NCBI RefSeq assembly: GCF_965363235.1
Contig: NC_134849.1
Location: 17,386,863-17,450,862 of the forward strand
DNA: 64,000 bases
From: Mytilus galloprovincialis
Lineage: Eukaryota; Mollusca; Bivalvia; Mytilida; Mytilidae
Direction: 5' to 3'
Below, in pieces: positions 10,140 to 22,890 of this stretch (position 1 is its first letter; every line of letters starts with the position of its first letter). A program made the translations under genes and the position numbers. Under the pieces are notes generated by a model, which saw only the letters and a list, made by a program, of their open reading frames with translations, searched no databases and was not told the origin of the DNA.

Positions 10140-12549
10140 TCAATGTTTTGGCCAATCAGGATTCCCACCACTGGAATATATCCCTCTGAAATAGTGAATA
10201 CACGGACTTGCGTGCTCGATTCCATTATTCTTAAAATTATCAAAGACATCAAACATTCCAGCCTCGGTGTGGTTACCTTTGTTACAAGGAGATGGAAAGA
10301 AAGTTGTCTGGCAAGGATCGCCCTGAAAATGTAATCAAAAACAGTTTCTATGTTAATGCAGTTGAATTAAAGCAAGATATAAAATCTAAAGATTAAAAAC
10401 CCAGAAAGGAGCACATTTTGAACAACAAGAGGCTTAAATTGGAGTTTTAATAATACACAGACAATTTTGAATATTAAAGCGTCGTAATATAATAATGTTA
10501 AACAATATGTTGTTCTTTACAATTTGAAAATTATCAATTGATTATGAATGAAAATAGCATATTATAAATGTTGTAAGTCTGAAGCGCTTGTCTGATTTCT
10601 AATTCACATTCAAAAGGAAAAGCACAGAACGCCCAAGCCTGAACATTTGAAATTCATTAATTGATGAATATTTAAATACAAAATAGAAAACACATATTTG
10701 GACTTAATTAAGGGTCCCAAAAAGGAACAACAAAATTCATCGATGTTGAAATCTTGTTCAGCTTAATTTCTGATAAATTATCGCTGGAGAGACAAAAAGT
10801 CGGGACATTAGAAGACGCGATATAGTTGTATGTTGATATCTAACCTTATTGGTGTAAAGTGTGACAAATATTTCCTTGCCGGTATCTAACGCATACTGGT
10901 ATCCTGCCAGTTTAGTCCGGTCAGATATTTGAGGGAACGTGATGTATCCAACCTGAAAATATAGCATTAATTGATTGATTTAATGGACATGTGGAACGGA
11001 TAAACAAAATGGCCACATGATCTCAACATATAAGGATAATTATCAAACAAACGTTCTTTTCGTTATTTGCTTGCAATCGTACAATCATATGCTATTAATA
11101 TATATAAAAAGATTGTTTAAATGAGTAAACAATTGTCTTGAGCACAGATAACTGATAAAATTATTCAAATTGCTTGTCATATTTTCAAAGTGTAGAATTT
11201 GGGTCTGAATCAGATCTTTGGTGTCTCTAGCAGACTGACAATATATTTGTCCACATTTTTGTGTTTTGTTTCTGTTCGTTTTGTTTTTCTGTTAAGAAAA
11301 TGTGTTTAAAATACGCAATTGTTGTGTACCTAGGTTAGCTCAAAACACATACACAACAAAGTATAGTTTTACCTGAACATCAAGACTATCGAAAATGTCA
11401 ATCATGTGTCTGACTGCGTCTTGTGTTTTCCCGTTGTACGTAATCAGTTTCTGTGCACTACCACAGCGTCCCCAGTGCCAGCTGAATGAGTAATGAGTAA
11501 GTAAATGACCATGGAGTTGTTTCATTGCTTCTGTTTTAATCAAGTTTAGGTTTTGTAAGTACCGTGTCTGTTCTGACTGTCCACTGTGACATTTTATTGA
11601 TGCATAGGCTTCATTGTTGACTGCAACTCCATCGAATTTCTCATTTGCAGCTTAATATTTACAGATGTAAAGTAATAAAGGTTCAGTTAACAATAACAAA
11701 AGTCATGGTTATATTGGCAAAGAGACAACTATTATTTTTAACATATATCATTGTACGGACTTGAACAATGAGCACAGTTTATGGTTTGCAGTCAGTGATA
11801 TAAGAGCCTGGATGACAAATTGTAAAAAAATATATACACCAGAGAAAAACGAACAATTAAATGCATTAGAAAAAATATTTAAATAAGTGGGATCCTTTAA
11901 CATTGTTTAATATATATTGTTAACGTGTTAAGGTTTTGTTAGGTTAATTACATATACTTTGTTTAAAATTACAGTTAATGAATATTAACTTGTTACGTGT
12001 ACGTACATTGATAAAAACAAATATTGCTATTTGTCCTATAGTTTTATATATCATGTGTATAATACCTGAGCAATGATCGTTGTACCAGACCACGTGCTTA
12101 ATCAAATCTCTTTCTGATACGTCAATATCACTTACAGCAAAGAGTGCATATATCTGGAGCCCAAGTACTGTTGAATGACCTTCACTTAATGTTTGTTTTA
12201 TCAATTGAATTCCAGGAAGTCCGCACGATTTAGCATTGAACCCATCACGCAATTTATGATGAACGTCTGCAAGAAATATTTTTCCAATTTCTCTGCCCTG
12301 AACCTTACATGTGTTCCATAGCCATTGTCGTCTGCTATGGGTGTCCCAGGTATGTGTAAAACATTTGGAATGTTTATTCCAGTTCAGAAAGTCACTTTGG
12401 CTACATCCAGGTACTGATGGGTCATAACCGTCTCTCCATACATAGATGGCATATCCGTTGTCCATTCCCGTCAGCAGAAAACATGTGGACTTTTGTATGA
12501 ACGAAAATAGAAAGATTACACATACAAAATTTAGCAAATTAGATTCCAT
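10140..12549 (-). CDS. Secreted protein with probable TIM-barrel fold, four exons, about 350 residues
   Basis: Exons on the minus strand are 12549-12066, 11650-11373, 10952-10845 and 10322-10140. Each internal boundary has GT/AG sites, and the phases (1, 0, 0) keep one open frame to TGA. Residues 1-21 form a signal peptide (MESNLLNFVCVIFLFSFIQK). The rest alternates hydrophobic strands and helices. Candidate strands are YAIYVW, KIFLADV, VLGLQIYAL, FDGVAVNNE, HLLTHYSFSWHWG, VGYITFP, IFVTLYTN and CIHYFRGIY, which suits an eight-strand barrel. Asn174-Glu175 closes candidate strand 4, where clan GH-A glycosidases keep their acid/base pair; I see no equally clear Glu on strand 7. Many Cys residues suit an extracellular protein. 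The fold and any glycosidase activity are inference. The sequence CTTTATA at 12588-12594 reads as a TATAAAG box on the minus strand, about 40 bases before the ATG. Confidence 0.8.
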
Positions 12550-12587
12550 AATGGCACAATAAGTTTATGTAAGAAAGAAAATTTACC

Positions 12588-12594
12588 TTTATAG
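12588..12594 (-). promoter_or_regulatory. Possible TATA box
   Basis: TATAAAG on the minus strand, 39 bases upstream of the ATG of the secreted TIM-barrel-like gene. The position would give a very short 5' UTR, so this is tentative. Confidence 0.3.
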
Positions 12595-13627
12595 ATAAGA
12601 ATATTTACATCGCGTGACATTCGTGTAGATCTAGTCGGAAATTTACTTAAATATTGTATCCTGTTTTGAATTATGAAGGAAGTCATATTGTGTAAGTTAT
12701 AGGGTAGTTAACTTTTAAACCTAACTTCCTTCAATTCATTCAAGTGATACATTCAATAAATTATATCCCCTTCGGCTGACAAGAAAGGACCCGAATGTGT
12801 AGTGTTCTTAACAGTGCAACTACATTATTTGTACTCTACCACTTTGTTTGTGACATCGAACCCGACAAATGACACGTGCGATGCATTCGCCTCAAACTTA
12901 AGTTAATTGGATTGTCAGTTCCCTGCAGCTTCCTCCAATACAAAATCTGAACGTCAAACACTAGCCAATAGTGCTGAAGGAGCGTTAAACACATTAATCA
13001 ATTAATCTTCTTCTCAGATACATTATCTTTTTCAGGCTGAAGCTTTATCGTATTTGTGTTCGACGTTTTCTGTACTAACTTTTACCGTTTGAAAACTACA
13101 TACATGTACACATGTTTTATTGAAATATCCTTACGTTTGTTTGTCATTTGAAGAATACGGTGATGATTACTGAACTTTAATTGTATATACGTTCAATGTC
13201 TTTTTTCAACACAGACATATGTAATAAAAAACTGTATACAAACTGTATAATGACTATAATGTCCTTTTGTTTTATGTGTCGTTCGGTTGTTGTCTTATTT
13301 GATGTATATGCATCCACATTTTCTTGTATTTGTTAATCTTCATCTGCAAAAACTTACCTTTTTATTTCCTGATCAATTGTACAGGTGTACAGGTAAAATT
13401 ATGTCAACAAGGTGTACCTTTTTAAAAATAGTGTGGATATACAACACTGTTTGATAATATTAGCTTACATATTAATATTTATTTGTACCTGCTATACTTA
13501 GTCCCAAACATTAAATAAAAAAAAACGATTGTAGGGTAAACAATTAACACATTAGATGTCTAATAAAAGAGATAGAGACGTTTTTTGGTAATTGCATTTT
13601 TAATACAGGTTACTCTAAAAATTTAAC
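12595..13627. other. Non-coding stretch with one shared segment
   Basis: No gene is seen. About 13405-13625 is similar to about 57525-57785; both contain 'aacactgtttgataatatta' and a 'cggttactcta'-like block. I take this to be an old interspersed repeat. It ends next to the transposon that starts at 13633. Confidence 0.5.
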
Positions 13628-13632
13628 AACTT

Positions 13633-16600
13633 CACGGTGGGTATTGTTGTCCTGCGAGAGAACGTTCTGTGCTGGTGATTCGGTCCTGACGGGTGCTGGT
13701 GATCAATGAAAAAATGTAAACAAAGACGAAAATGATGATTTTTGACGTTTTCACTCATAAAAAATTGAAGAAAACAGTTGAGATTTTTCAATTTTGTCTC
13801 TTATGGGTTCATATGTAAACCATTAAAAAGTTGACCCTCTAAACTGTTTCAGTAAGCGTAACACAAAAATGCTCATTTTCAGAAAATCAAGAACTGAAAA
13901 AATAAAACAAAAATGCTCATAGAGTCCGCTTTCTATACCGCAATCCACACGACAAAACTATTTTGTGAAAAAACATTGCAATTTATTAAAATTTAGCATT
14001 TTCTCAATTTATTCATGTCCTGATACTGTGCTGGTGGGTCCTGTCATTGTGCTGGTGGGTCCTGATACGGTGCTGGTGATTTTGGATAAGAAGTTGGTCA
14101 TATTTGAAACAAATGTTAAAAAATCAATAAAATTGGGCAGATAATTGTTGTCAATAGGATCTATGACTCCTATTTTAGCTCTTGTGCATCCATTTGGCTG
14201 TTTAATATGTGTTTTCAAATGATCGTAACTTGTATTACATAATTACATAAAAGGGCAACATCTTTCGTCCAATATCAGGTAACAAGATATAGTATCTAAA
14301 ATAAGAATAGTTTTATTAAGATATTAAATGCCCCTTACATTGATGCTTCAACAATGATCAAAGCCCATGCCGCATAGACATGTTTGTTAGCGCTCCGCAT
14401 ACTCCTCCCCACTTCCACCCAATCAACCCTCCTCATTTCCTCCTTCATTGTTACAGTGGTGTACCAACACAACAATTTATCACATAAAATAATAACACAA
14501 AGACACACATTATTGAACAACGAATGCTCGCAGGTACTGAAAGCTAGTTCAAAGCCGCATTTTCAACTAATACTAGTAGATAAACCGTGTTCTCATATAC
14601 AAAAATCCCAATCGTGTCGATTAAAAAAGTCTCAAAACTTAAGTTCACATTTTAATGTTTGATGAAGCAGTGAATCTTGTGCTCACAACAGTTATTGTCA
14701 TTATTATGTTTACATAAGACTTATAAAGGAATTAAGAAGTTACCAAGAAATATTTTACAGTTCAATTTAATGATCATGAATGGAAGGAAATGGTACGGAA
14801 GTTTACATAGGACAAAAAGAAATTGATAGTATTTTTTGGCGAAAGACTTAAACGTTTCTTTGTATTATATAGTACAGCTCTTCTATAAAAGCATGCAAAA
14901 AAAAACTTTGATTGACCAGGGCCGTAACTACATTGAGGCTAATGAGGCAAATGCCTCATGATGGAAATTTCAAAAAAACTGAAACAAAAGATTGTCTTCA
15001 TATCAAATTGTTTTCACGGAGTGTCTCTTGCAAGAAGCAAGTTCTCTTCAATAGCTGATGTCGCCCCTGCATGTTTTTTGTGATCCATGTTTCTATTTTA
15101 CTTTTGGTTTTCAGAGTTGATGCTCTATTGTTTGTACTTTTGTGTCCCGGGTTTGTCTTTTGTTCATTTAATGTCCTACTTTATGACTATAGTCTGAAAC
15201 TTTCACATTTCCATCTTCTTTTCTGAAATATTTTACCCAGCTCATACTTGACAGGATTGTTATCCTAGTAAAAGGTGTAACCAATGAATTTAACAGAAGC
15301 TAAAAATTCCACAATACTATATAATTCATTTTATGTGTCAATTTGTTTGAAAAAGTCGAAAAGAAGAGAGTTTTTTTAATGTCATGATAGTCTGTCGCTT
15401 TCTAGATCTATGCTTACTAGCATTTAATTCAGATGACATGGACTCCTCACTCTGGTGACCCTGCTGCCTTTCATAGCTTTATCCGTGTACATATATTAAT
15501 AGTTAAACAAAAGGCTGCAACTGGTATTTTTGTATTTAAAATGATTCGTTGTAACGAGAATATTTGTGGTGAATGGAAACTGTGAGGGTCAAAATCTTAA
15601 ATTGCTTATAAATGTTGCTGGACCCAGTTTCGTTATCTGATCTGAATTTTCTGAAATGTGCAAGGTAGATAGACATTGGCCTTTTGATTTTTTTTTACTC
15701 GGTAAGTTTTGCTCTAATTGGTTGAACTTTTTCAATATTAAAGCCGATTTCAATGAGTGTGTAGACAAAGGGAATATCCTTGGTTATCTTGCTTGCAGAA
15801 CAGAAAAGACATTGTTAGGTTATGTAAACTACCCTACTTTAAGAGTAGACTAGTCCGACAAATGACACATCTTTCTGTCTGTAGGACCAGGCTACTTCGA
15901 AAGGAGGGTAGTATACCTTACCTAACAACGACTTCACGGTTTAGCTAACAAGCATTGCTGCAAGCTAACCAAAGATATAACCCCTGCCTACATACTCAAT
16001 GGAATCGGCTGTAACTAAAAACTCGAATACATTTTAACAGACAGTGGTCATGTTTGTTAATGAATATTGTATTTCCTAGATTCACTCTTGAAAATCATTT
16101 GGTAACATCTGGTCAAGTAATTTCAGATTATATCTTTTTGTAATTGCGGACGCCAAGACAATACATGAACCTCACACGACCCCTCGACACAGGTGAGCTT
16201 ATATATGATTTTATAGCGATTCGGGTTGATAACCAGTTGAAATTAAGCCAGTTTTGTGTGTGTGTGTAGATTTGTATTGTTTTAAACTGTTATGACCTTT
16301 TAAAGTTAAATGTAGGTGTTTAATCTAAGAATTTCTTTTTTAATCTTATATACTTGTTTTATACTCAATTGGTAGTATGAAGCTACGAGGTATTTTAATT
16401 TTTGAAATTGACATATTCTAGTCTGCCCTTTCATTGAATAGTGATTTTTTTAGTGTTCTATCGAACTTTCGAAAAAAAATACCTGATAACCGTTCAGACA
16501 AAAAAATTATGATGAAAAAATCTTACAGATACAGCAAGTGGTTCTTAATAGCTATAAGATACATTTTTCTTTTAGAATACAACTTTTAAATCTTACGGGA

Positions 16601-17561
16601 AACTATTCCAAGCTTAAAACTTTCACTGTAACCTCGCTCTAACTTATCCCCCATCCCCCCCAAAAAAAAACCAAACAAACAAACCCGCAATACTATTGTC
16701 ATTCTTATAGTCAGCACTAAATTGTTCACAAACAAATGTGTTTTAAGCTGCTAAAGACATATGATTCAAACGCTCAGAAAGTCTTTTGTTCTATATTTTT
16801 GCTCTCCATTTTTATGCAAAACCTTTTACATTTTTATTTTATGGGTTATTGTTGAAGGTCGTACGATGACGTATGATTGTTAACACATACTTCCTTTGGT
16901 TTCTTATGGAAAGTCCATTGACAACAAACATACCACATCATCTACTTTATATAAGTATTGTATAAATTACAACGTATTTTGGTGATCTTGCAAAATGATC
17001 GTAATCCCGAAAATCGTAAACATATTTTCTTATCTTAAAAGGGGGCAAGAAGAGTTCCATTAACAGGCCAATAAATAAGATTACAGTTAATTAAAAAAAA
17101 AAAAAAAAAATAAAAAAAAATAGGGGTATTTTTTCTCTCATAATAACAGTAAACAGATTCTCAACAATGTCAATTTCAAGAAAGCAGACAACAGTTAATT
17201 AGTCAATAACAGTACAGCATCAATGATCTTGAATATATGACACTTTTAACTAAAATATAAAGGCACAGAACCAGGACATAGAAGCACAGAACCAGGACCG
17301 TTTTTCTTATCACCAGCACAGCGTCAGGACAATTCCGTTTAACGAACTTACACGACTTTTGCAATATAATATTGTTGTAATATACTTTGCATGGTACTTA
17401 TGACGCATCAGAGAAAAATTAAGCAACAAAACTGTCGTTTTATTGCCGTTCTGATACAATGTAAACAAACCCACCAGCACAGAATCAGGACCCACCAGCA
17501 CCTGACAGGACCAAATCACCAGCACAGAACGTTCTCTCGCAGGACAACCATACCCACCGTG
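13633..17561 (+). mobile_element. 3.9-kb DNA transposon with CACGGTG ends and 5-bp target duplication
   Basis: The left end from 13633 and the reverse complement of the right end at 17561 both begin CACGGTGGGTAT. They match over about 64 bp with about five differences. AACTT flanks the element on both sides (13628-13632 and 17562-17566). Subterminal repeats of the form GGTCCTG...GTGCTGGTG occur at 14025-14085 and in inverted orientation at 17270-17330 and 17470-17540. A CAC-type terminus with a 5-bp duplication is typical of Transib and RAG-like transposons, whose ends resemble the RSS heptamer CACAGTG. I see no clear nonamer. No transposase is recognisable inside, so this copy is non-autonomous, decayed or filled by other repeats. 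The superfamily is therefore only suggested. Confidence 0.7.
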
Positions 17562-17566
17562 AACTT

Positions 17567-18582
17567 AGTGTGTGTAAAAAGAGCCGTAATACTCTACATT
17601 TATGCATTTTCGTTTCTTTTCTGTTCCTGAAATATTTTTCAAAGTTAAATATCATCATATATAATAATTAAATTAAGTATTTAGTTAAAAAACGTAAGTT
17701 ATTCTTTTAGAAATTGGGAAAAAATATACGCCGCCACGGGCATGTTTTAAGAAATATAACAGTATAAAAAAAGGACGATTATGCCGAGAAAAGTTGTGGT
17801 TTCACATGTTTCAGATCTCCTATTTTTACATTTTCAATTTAAAAAAATGTGTGAAATAGTATTCATTATATTACCACAACGAAAAAGTAAACAATACCAA
17901 ATAGGCATCATGAGTTTTTTCACAAGGAGGGATATCTACAAAAGTTAATTAACGAATATCCTTGAGGTTTTAAAGGCTAGAATCAAGGACACGACTTTGT
18001 TTTAATTTTGAAAAAGATATTGGGGGTAAGGGTACCAAAATTTGTGCCTTGTGTGGTTACTATAGAAATGTATAGGAAAGATGTAATCTGTTTGCATGTT
18101 TTATTTTCTGTCGATTTGGGTCAGTTGTGTTTATGGATTCTTTTCTCTTTCATACGAGCCTTCGTTCAGTAGATTTTATTGAGTTATTGCAAGAGAATTT
18201 GGCATATGTTGTTGCTTGCGGTATTATAATCCTTGATAGTCAAATAGTTGGGTTAAACGCCAGCTAGTCGTAATTATGATTGCATCAATTCGTCATATTT
18301 AAAAACAAGGGTTTAAAAGAAAAATGAAAAGATCTCTAAACCGAGTCTTACATAGAACTCAAACAAAACGCCTGATAAAACCCGATGCTTCTGTAAAAAA
18401 AAGCGACTGATAATTAAGGAACAGTAGGGATAAGAATGAACTGGTCATTGGATCATAGACATTCGTGTATAAGATACATGATTTTTTAATTTTTTTTTGG
18501 CATTGCACTAACTGTCGGTAACTGCAGGTACAGTGCAAACTCAGATCTGTAATAAATAAACTCATCATAGATAACAGGACTA
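17567..18582. other. Non-coding stretch
   Basis: AT-rich; no gene, repeat family or structure that I can support. Confidence 0.5.
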
Positions 18583-21500
18583 CATTTTTAATAATATTCA
18601 TTATACCTACCAGTGAAAATTGACATGTATTAAATTAGTCCTATAAGAATATAATTCGCGTTAACTAGTTCTCATCGCAAACATCTATGTAATCTAGAAA
18701 TAAAAAACATCCCTAGGATGTCTGATCACCTTACCTGTGTTATACACCAAAATTCAGGTAAATATACAGTTTTTCTCATCAGTTTTATATTTTGCGAGCT
18801 AGCAACTCCGCAAAGTTTTCAACAAAATTAGAAATTTAATTTTTTTTTCTATTGGAGACTTCTTTAAATAACATAGTATTATTATTATATCGGTTAAATT
18901 GAAAATTAAAATTTATTTGTGAATGGAATCCGATCTCAAGGTGCACGAGAATTCGGAGGTTTAGGTAAACAAAGATACGCCATCTTTTATACCGGCACAT
19001 GAGAAAGATATGTCCAGAACCAAAGCCACTGGTAAAACTAAGAAAAAGCCGTCAAAATCATCTGCATTGCAACAAGAGTATGACAAGAAACTCAAAGGTT
19101 TGGAAGACAATTTTGATAGTAAGTTCGACACTTTATTTAACATGATGCAATCGTTGGCCAATGTTAGAGGGGCAAGTAACAGGTATGCTCAGATCTGACA
19201 CCCTTAGACCCATTATTCCACTAGTTTCGAATCTAGACGAGGATTTAGGTTCTCCTAGAAAATCTTGGAATATAGATTTCGACTCAAGGTCGGAAATTGC
19301 TATACATGTTAGCCCGATAGAAAGGGATTTACTTGGTGATATTTCCTCTGACAATGAGTCAGATAATGAGAGCGAAATTAAAATTGAACAGTCAACAGGT
19401 TGTGTTGCTAGGAAAGGTGAAAGATTTATGAAACATGTACAATTAAAATCTGTTTAAAATGATGTAAACAAAGATATTGAGATAAGCTCAGATAATATTA
19501 CTAGATATAATGTTTTATCAGATTTGTTTAGTGAGGATATTGCCTCAAACAATGATAAAGGTAGTGTTGGGTTGATTATGGATCAGGCACAAGTCACTAT
19601 TTTGGAACATTCCTGGCGGTGTTAGCACCAAGAGAAACTTTCTGCTTATAGAGAGGAATACAGGAGCTGTTTTCCCGTTCATCATAGTGCTGTAGAGTTC
19701 TTGCAAGTTCCTAGTTTGGACGACTTGCTAGAGCCAATGATGAGAAAGAACCATGGGCCAAAGGCAGTAAAGTCATGAGATACTGGCCATAGACTATTAA
19801 ATACACAGCCTTTAAAACAGATTGAGAAACTTTCATTTCAAGGGCAAATGGCGTCTCGAATGAATGTGATTTCGGGCATGTATATGCAACAGACAATAGG
19901 TACTATGCTTTGGAAGCTTGAGAATTCTCCGTCTTTAAAGCACGAGGAGAAAGTATCATGTTGTCAAATTGTAAAAGATTTGTTCGCAATGTCCACAAAG
20001 TCTTTGGACCAGTCTGGTAGGACTGACCATTGCATTTTTTTCATTTAGTGAGACGTAAGGCTGCATCACATGATTCAGGTCTTGTGAATTTGTCTGATAT
20101 TAAAGACAAAACTCAATATTTGCTTCTATCAGGAGAACCTGTTTTTTTGGGAATGGTCTTAAGTCATGTCTTGAAAAGAGCAAGGAACAAAAGGATCAGT
20201 TGAATGATTTATTACCTGAACTAGGTCAGGGTAGGAAAAGAAGGGCAGATTTTGACAGAGATTGGCAAAATAAGAATCCCAAGTTCAATGTTAAGCATAA
20301 TACTGTGAATGTCAGTTAGACTCGAGGCTCAAATAACAATAGGTCCAATGTGCCTAAGACATCAAATAGTGGGAGACAGCCACAAAGAGACAATTAATGC
20401 TATAAGGGTCCTGCCAAAGAGTCAAATAAGGACAAGACCAACAAGACTGGCCAGAGTAGCTGGGGGTCTTTTTGGTTCCCAAGAAAGAACAACAGTTGAC
20501 TCAAAGGTAGGCTCATGTTTAATGATGTGTACAGAGATTCCTGTAAGGGGTGTCTAAAATATTATTCCAAAATTGGAAAATGATAACAACAGATCAGTGG
20601 ATACTCTCTATAATAAAGGAAGGTTACAAATTGGAATTTCTTCAAAGACCTGCATGGACAGGCATCAAGAAAACAATAATATCTCACAAAAACGCAGATA
20701 TATTTTTGGCAGAAATAAATTCTTATTAGAAAAGGATGCTATAGAAAAGATATTTTTTCCGGAATCTCTCACAGGTTTTTACAGTACACTATTTCTGGTG
20801 CCAAAGACAAACGGGAAAATGAGACCTGTGACAAATTTAAAACCATTAAATGCACATTTTAAGAAAGTCCATTTCAAGATGGACACAATGAGCAAAGTCA
20901 TAAATCTAGTGAAACCAAAAGATTGGGCAGTTTCAATAGATCTGAGCGATGTATATTTCCATGTACCAATAATTCAGAAACATCGTCCGTACATGAGGTT
21001 ATGCATAGCAAATCAATGTTATCAATGGAAAGCAATATGGTTTGGACCATCATGTGCTCCTCGAATTTTTACAAAAAATGATTGGTTGATAGTCAATCAG
21101 GACCAACAGCAATTAGTTCATGCTCGTTTGTTTATGAGACCCATCCAACTTCGTTTGTTAAGTGTTTGGAGCGCACAAACCGGTATCAAGTTGGATTTTA
21201 CAGGCTATTAGAATAGCTTATAATGATGACAATATGAAAGTAAATGCACTTTCCACACGTGCTATAGCTCCAAGTTAGACTTTGTACAAGGGAGCTTCTT
21301 TGACATCAATTTTAGATTCTGCCGACTGGGCAGTTGAATCTACATTCGCAAGGTTTGATTTGCGATATTTCGATGCTACTCAAGTTTTAGAATAGGATGT
21401 TATTTTATTTATATTTGCAGTATAACATGTACCTGTATATAGATGTAATTTGTGGTTTATTTTGTTATGGTGGTAGTTTTTTTTATCCTGTTCGAAAGAT

Positions 21501-21987
21501 ATTTGTTTGTGGATTTTTTCTTGAAGAGGAGGAAATTCATTCACCACCGTAGAATGAATTCAACACTGCTTTGAAATCAGTGAGTATTCTAATTTTATAA
21601 ATGTCAATTTTCACTGGCAGGTATAATGAATATTATTAAAAATGGAACAATTTGTTCCCAAGTTGAGATTTTTAATAATAGAGTTATACCTACAATTGAA
21701 GGGACCACCACTATCCCCTAGACGAATTTCCAGATATGTGTAGATTGAAGGAACATGACAAAAATCTAAACTGATGAGAATACCTGTATATTTACCTGTA
21801 TCGGAGTGTATAACACAGGTGGGGTTATCGGACACCCTAGGGATGATTTTATTTCTAAACTACCTAGATGTTTGCGATGAGAACTAGTTTACGCGAATTA
21901 TATTCTAATTTAATTAATGTCAATTTTCACTAGTAGGTATAACTCTATTATCAAAAATCTCAACTTGGGAACAAATTGTTCCATTTT
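18583..21987 (+). mobile_element. DIRS-type tyrosine-recombinase retroelement, broken fossil
   Basis: The element has inverted terminal repeats at about 18583-18786 and 21767-21987. Inside the right end lies an internal complementary region (about 21602-21690) that is complementary to both outer termini side by side, the arrangement known from DIRS elements. Parts in order are a Lys-rich gag-like region (from about 19010), a reverse-transcriptase region with DIRS-style motifs (about 20570-21100), and a remnant resembling the C-terminal end of a tyrosine recombinase (about 21200-21395). At about 3.4 kb it is shorter than whole relatives. It is clearly broken, with several interruptions. The two inverted repeats have diverged noticeably, suggesting an old insertion. 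Confidence 0.8.
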
Positions 21988-22060
21988 GTATATACGCCGG
22001 ACGCGCGTTTCGTCTACAAAAGAGTCATCAGAGACGCTCGATTTTAGAATTTGAAATTTA
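21988..22060 (-). repeat. M3 fragment with hammerhead-like core
   Basis: On the minus strand this reads CTGATGACTC, a short hairpin arm ending GTAGAC, then GAAACGCGCG. This is the same core as in the longer M3 copies. It abuts the right end of the DIRS element. Confidence 0.55.
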
Positions 22061-22319
22061 AAATTTAGCGAGCCTGCGACTTATGTTGCAGAAAGCTCAA
22101 CATAGGGACAGTGAGCCGGCGGCGGCGTTAGCTTACTTGTTAAAAGCTTTGTTTATAGATGCCTTATGTTACGAAGTTTCCATCTGTCATATAACTATTG
22201 TCCGTGATCGTATTATAATGGTTCAGTGACTACTTGGAAAAAAGTTAAGATTTTGTGGTAATGTTAATTTATCTCTTATTATAAAGAAATAAGAAAAACA
22301 ATAGGAAAACTATATTTGG

Positions 22320-22890
22320 TATGTGCGTGCATTGTTGCACCTTGTTGGTCCTCATGCCCCTCATACATTTTTCATTTGACCTCGACCTTTTGGCCTGGAT
22401 CAGTGAACAATGTTATGTGTTAGTGGTCAAGTTCATACCTCAAATACTATCAGCAATAGGTCAAGTATAGTTGGGGTATGTATGGAAGGATTGTAAGGTG
22501 TACATGTCCATCTGACTGGTGTCATCTGACCTTGATCTCATTTTCATAGTTCAGTGGTTATAGTTAAGTTTTTGTGTATTGGTCTGGTTTTATTATACTG
22601 AATGCAATAGGTCTATTATATTTGGTGTATAGAACGATTGTAAGGTGTATATGTCAAACTGGCAGGTATCATCTGACCTTGACCTCATGTTTATTGCTCA
22701 TTGGCCAAAATTAACATTTTGAGTTTTCGACTTTTTTCTATAATACTATACATGTTATATATATAATCTGCAATAGGTCTACTAAATTTGGTGTATAGAA
22801 ATATTTAATGATGTACATATCAGTCTCGCAGGTTTTATTTAGCATTGACCTCATTTGCACAGTTCATTGCTCATTTTTTTGGATCATGTT
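22320..22890 (+). repeat. Diverged tandem repeat, units of about 150-165 bp
   Basis: The motif 'gcaataggtc' recurs at 22453, 22604 and 22770. Each occurrence is followed by a 'tttggtgtatagaa'-like block, then 'ggtgtacat' and 'tctgaccttgacctcat'. About 3.5 units are visible, with perhaps 70-80% similarity by eye. Arrays like this are common in bivalve non-autonomous elements. No ends of an enclosing element were recognised. Confidence 0.7.

Noticed and set aside
13633-13700. Full recombination signal sequence (heptamer, spacer, nonamer) at the transposon end
   Set aside because: The heptamer-like CACGGTG is present, but I see no A-rich nonamer at 12 or 23 bases.
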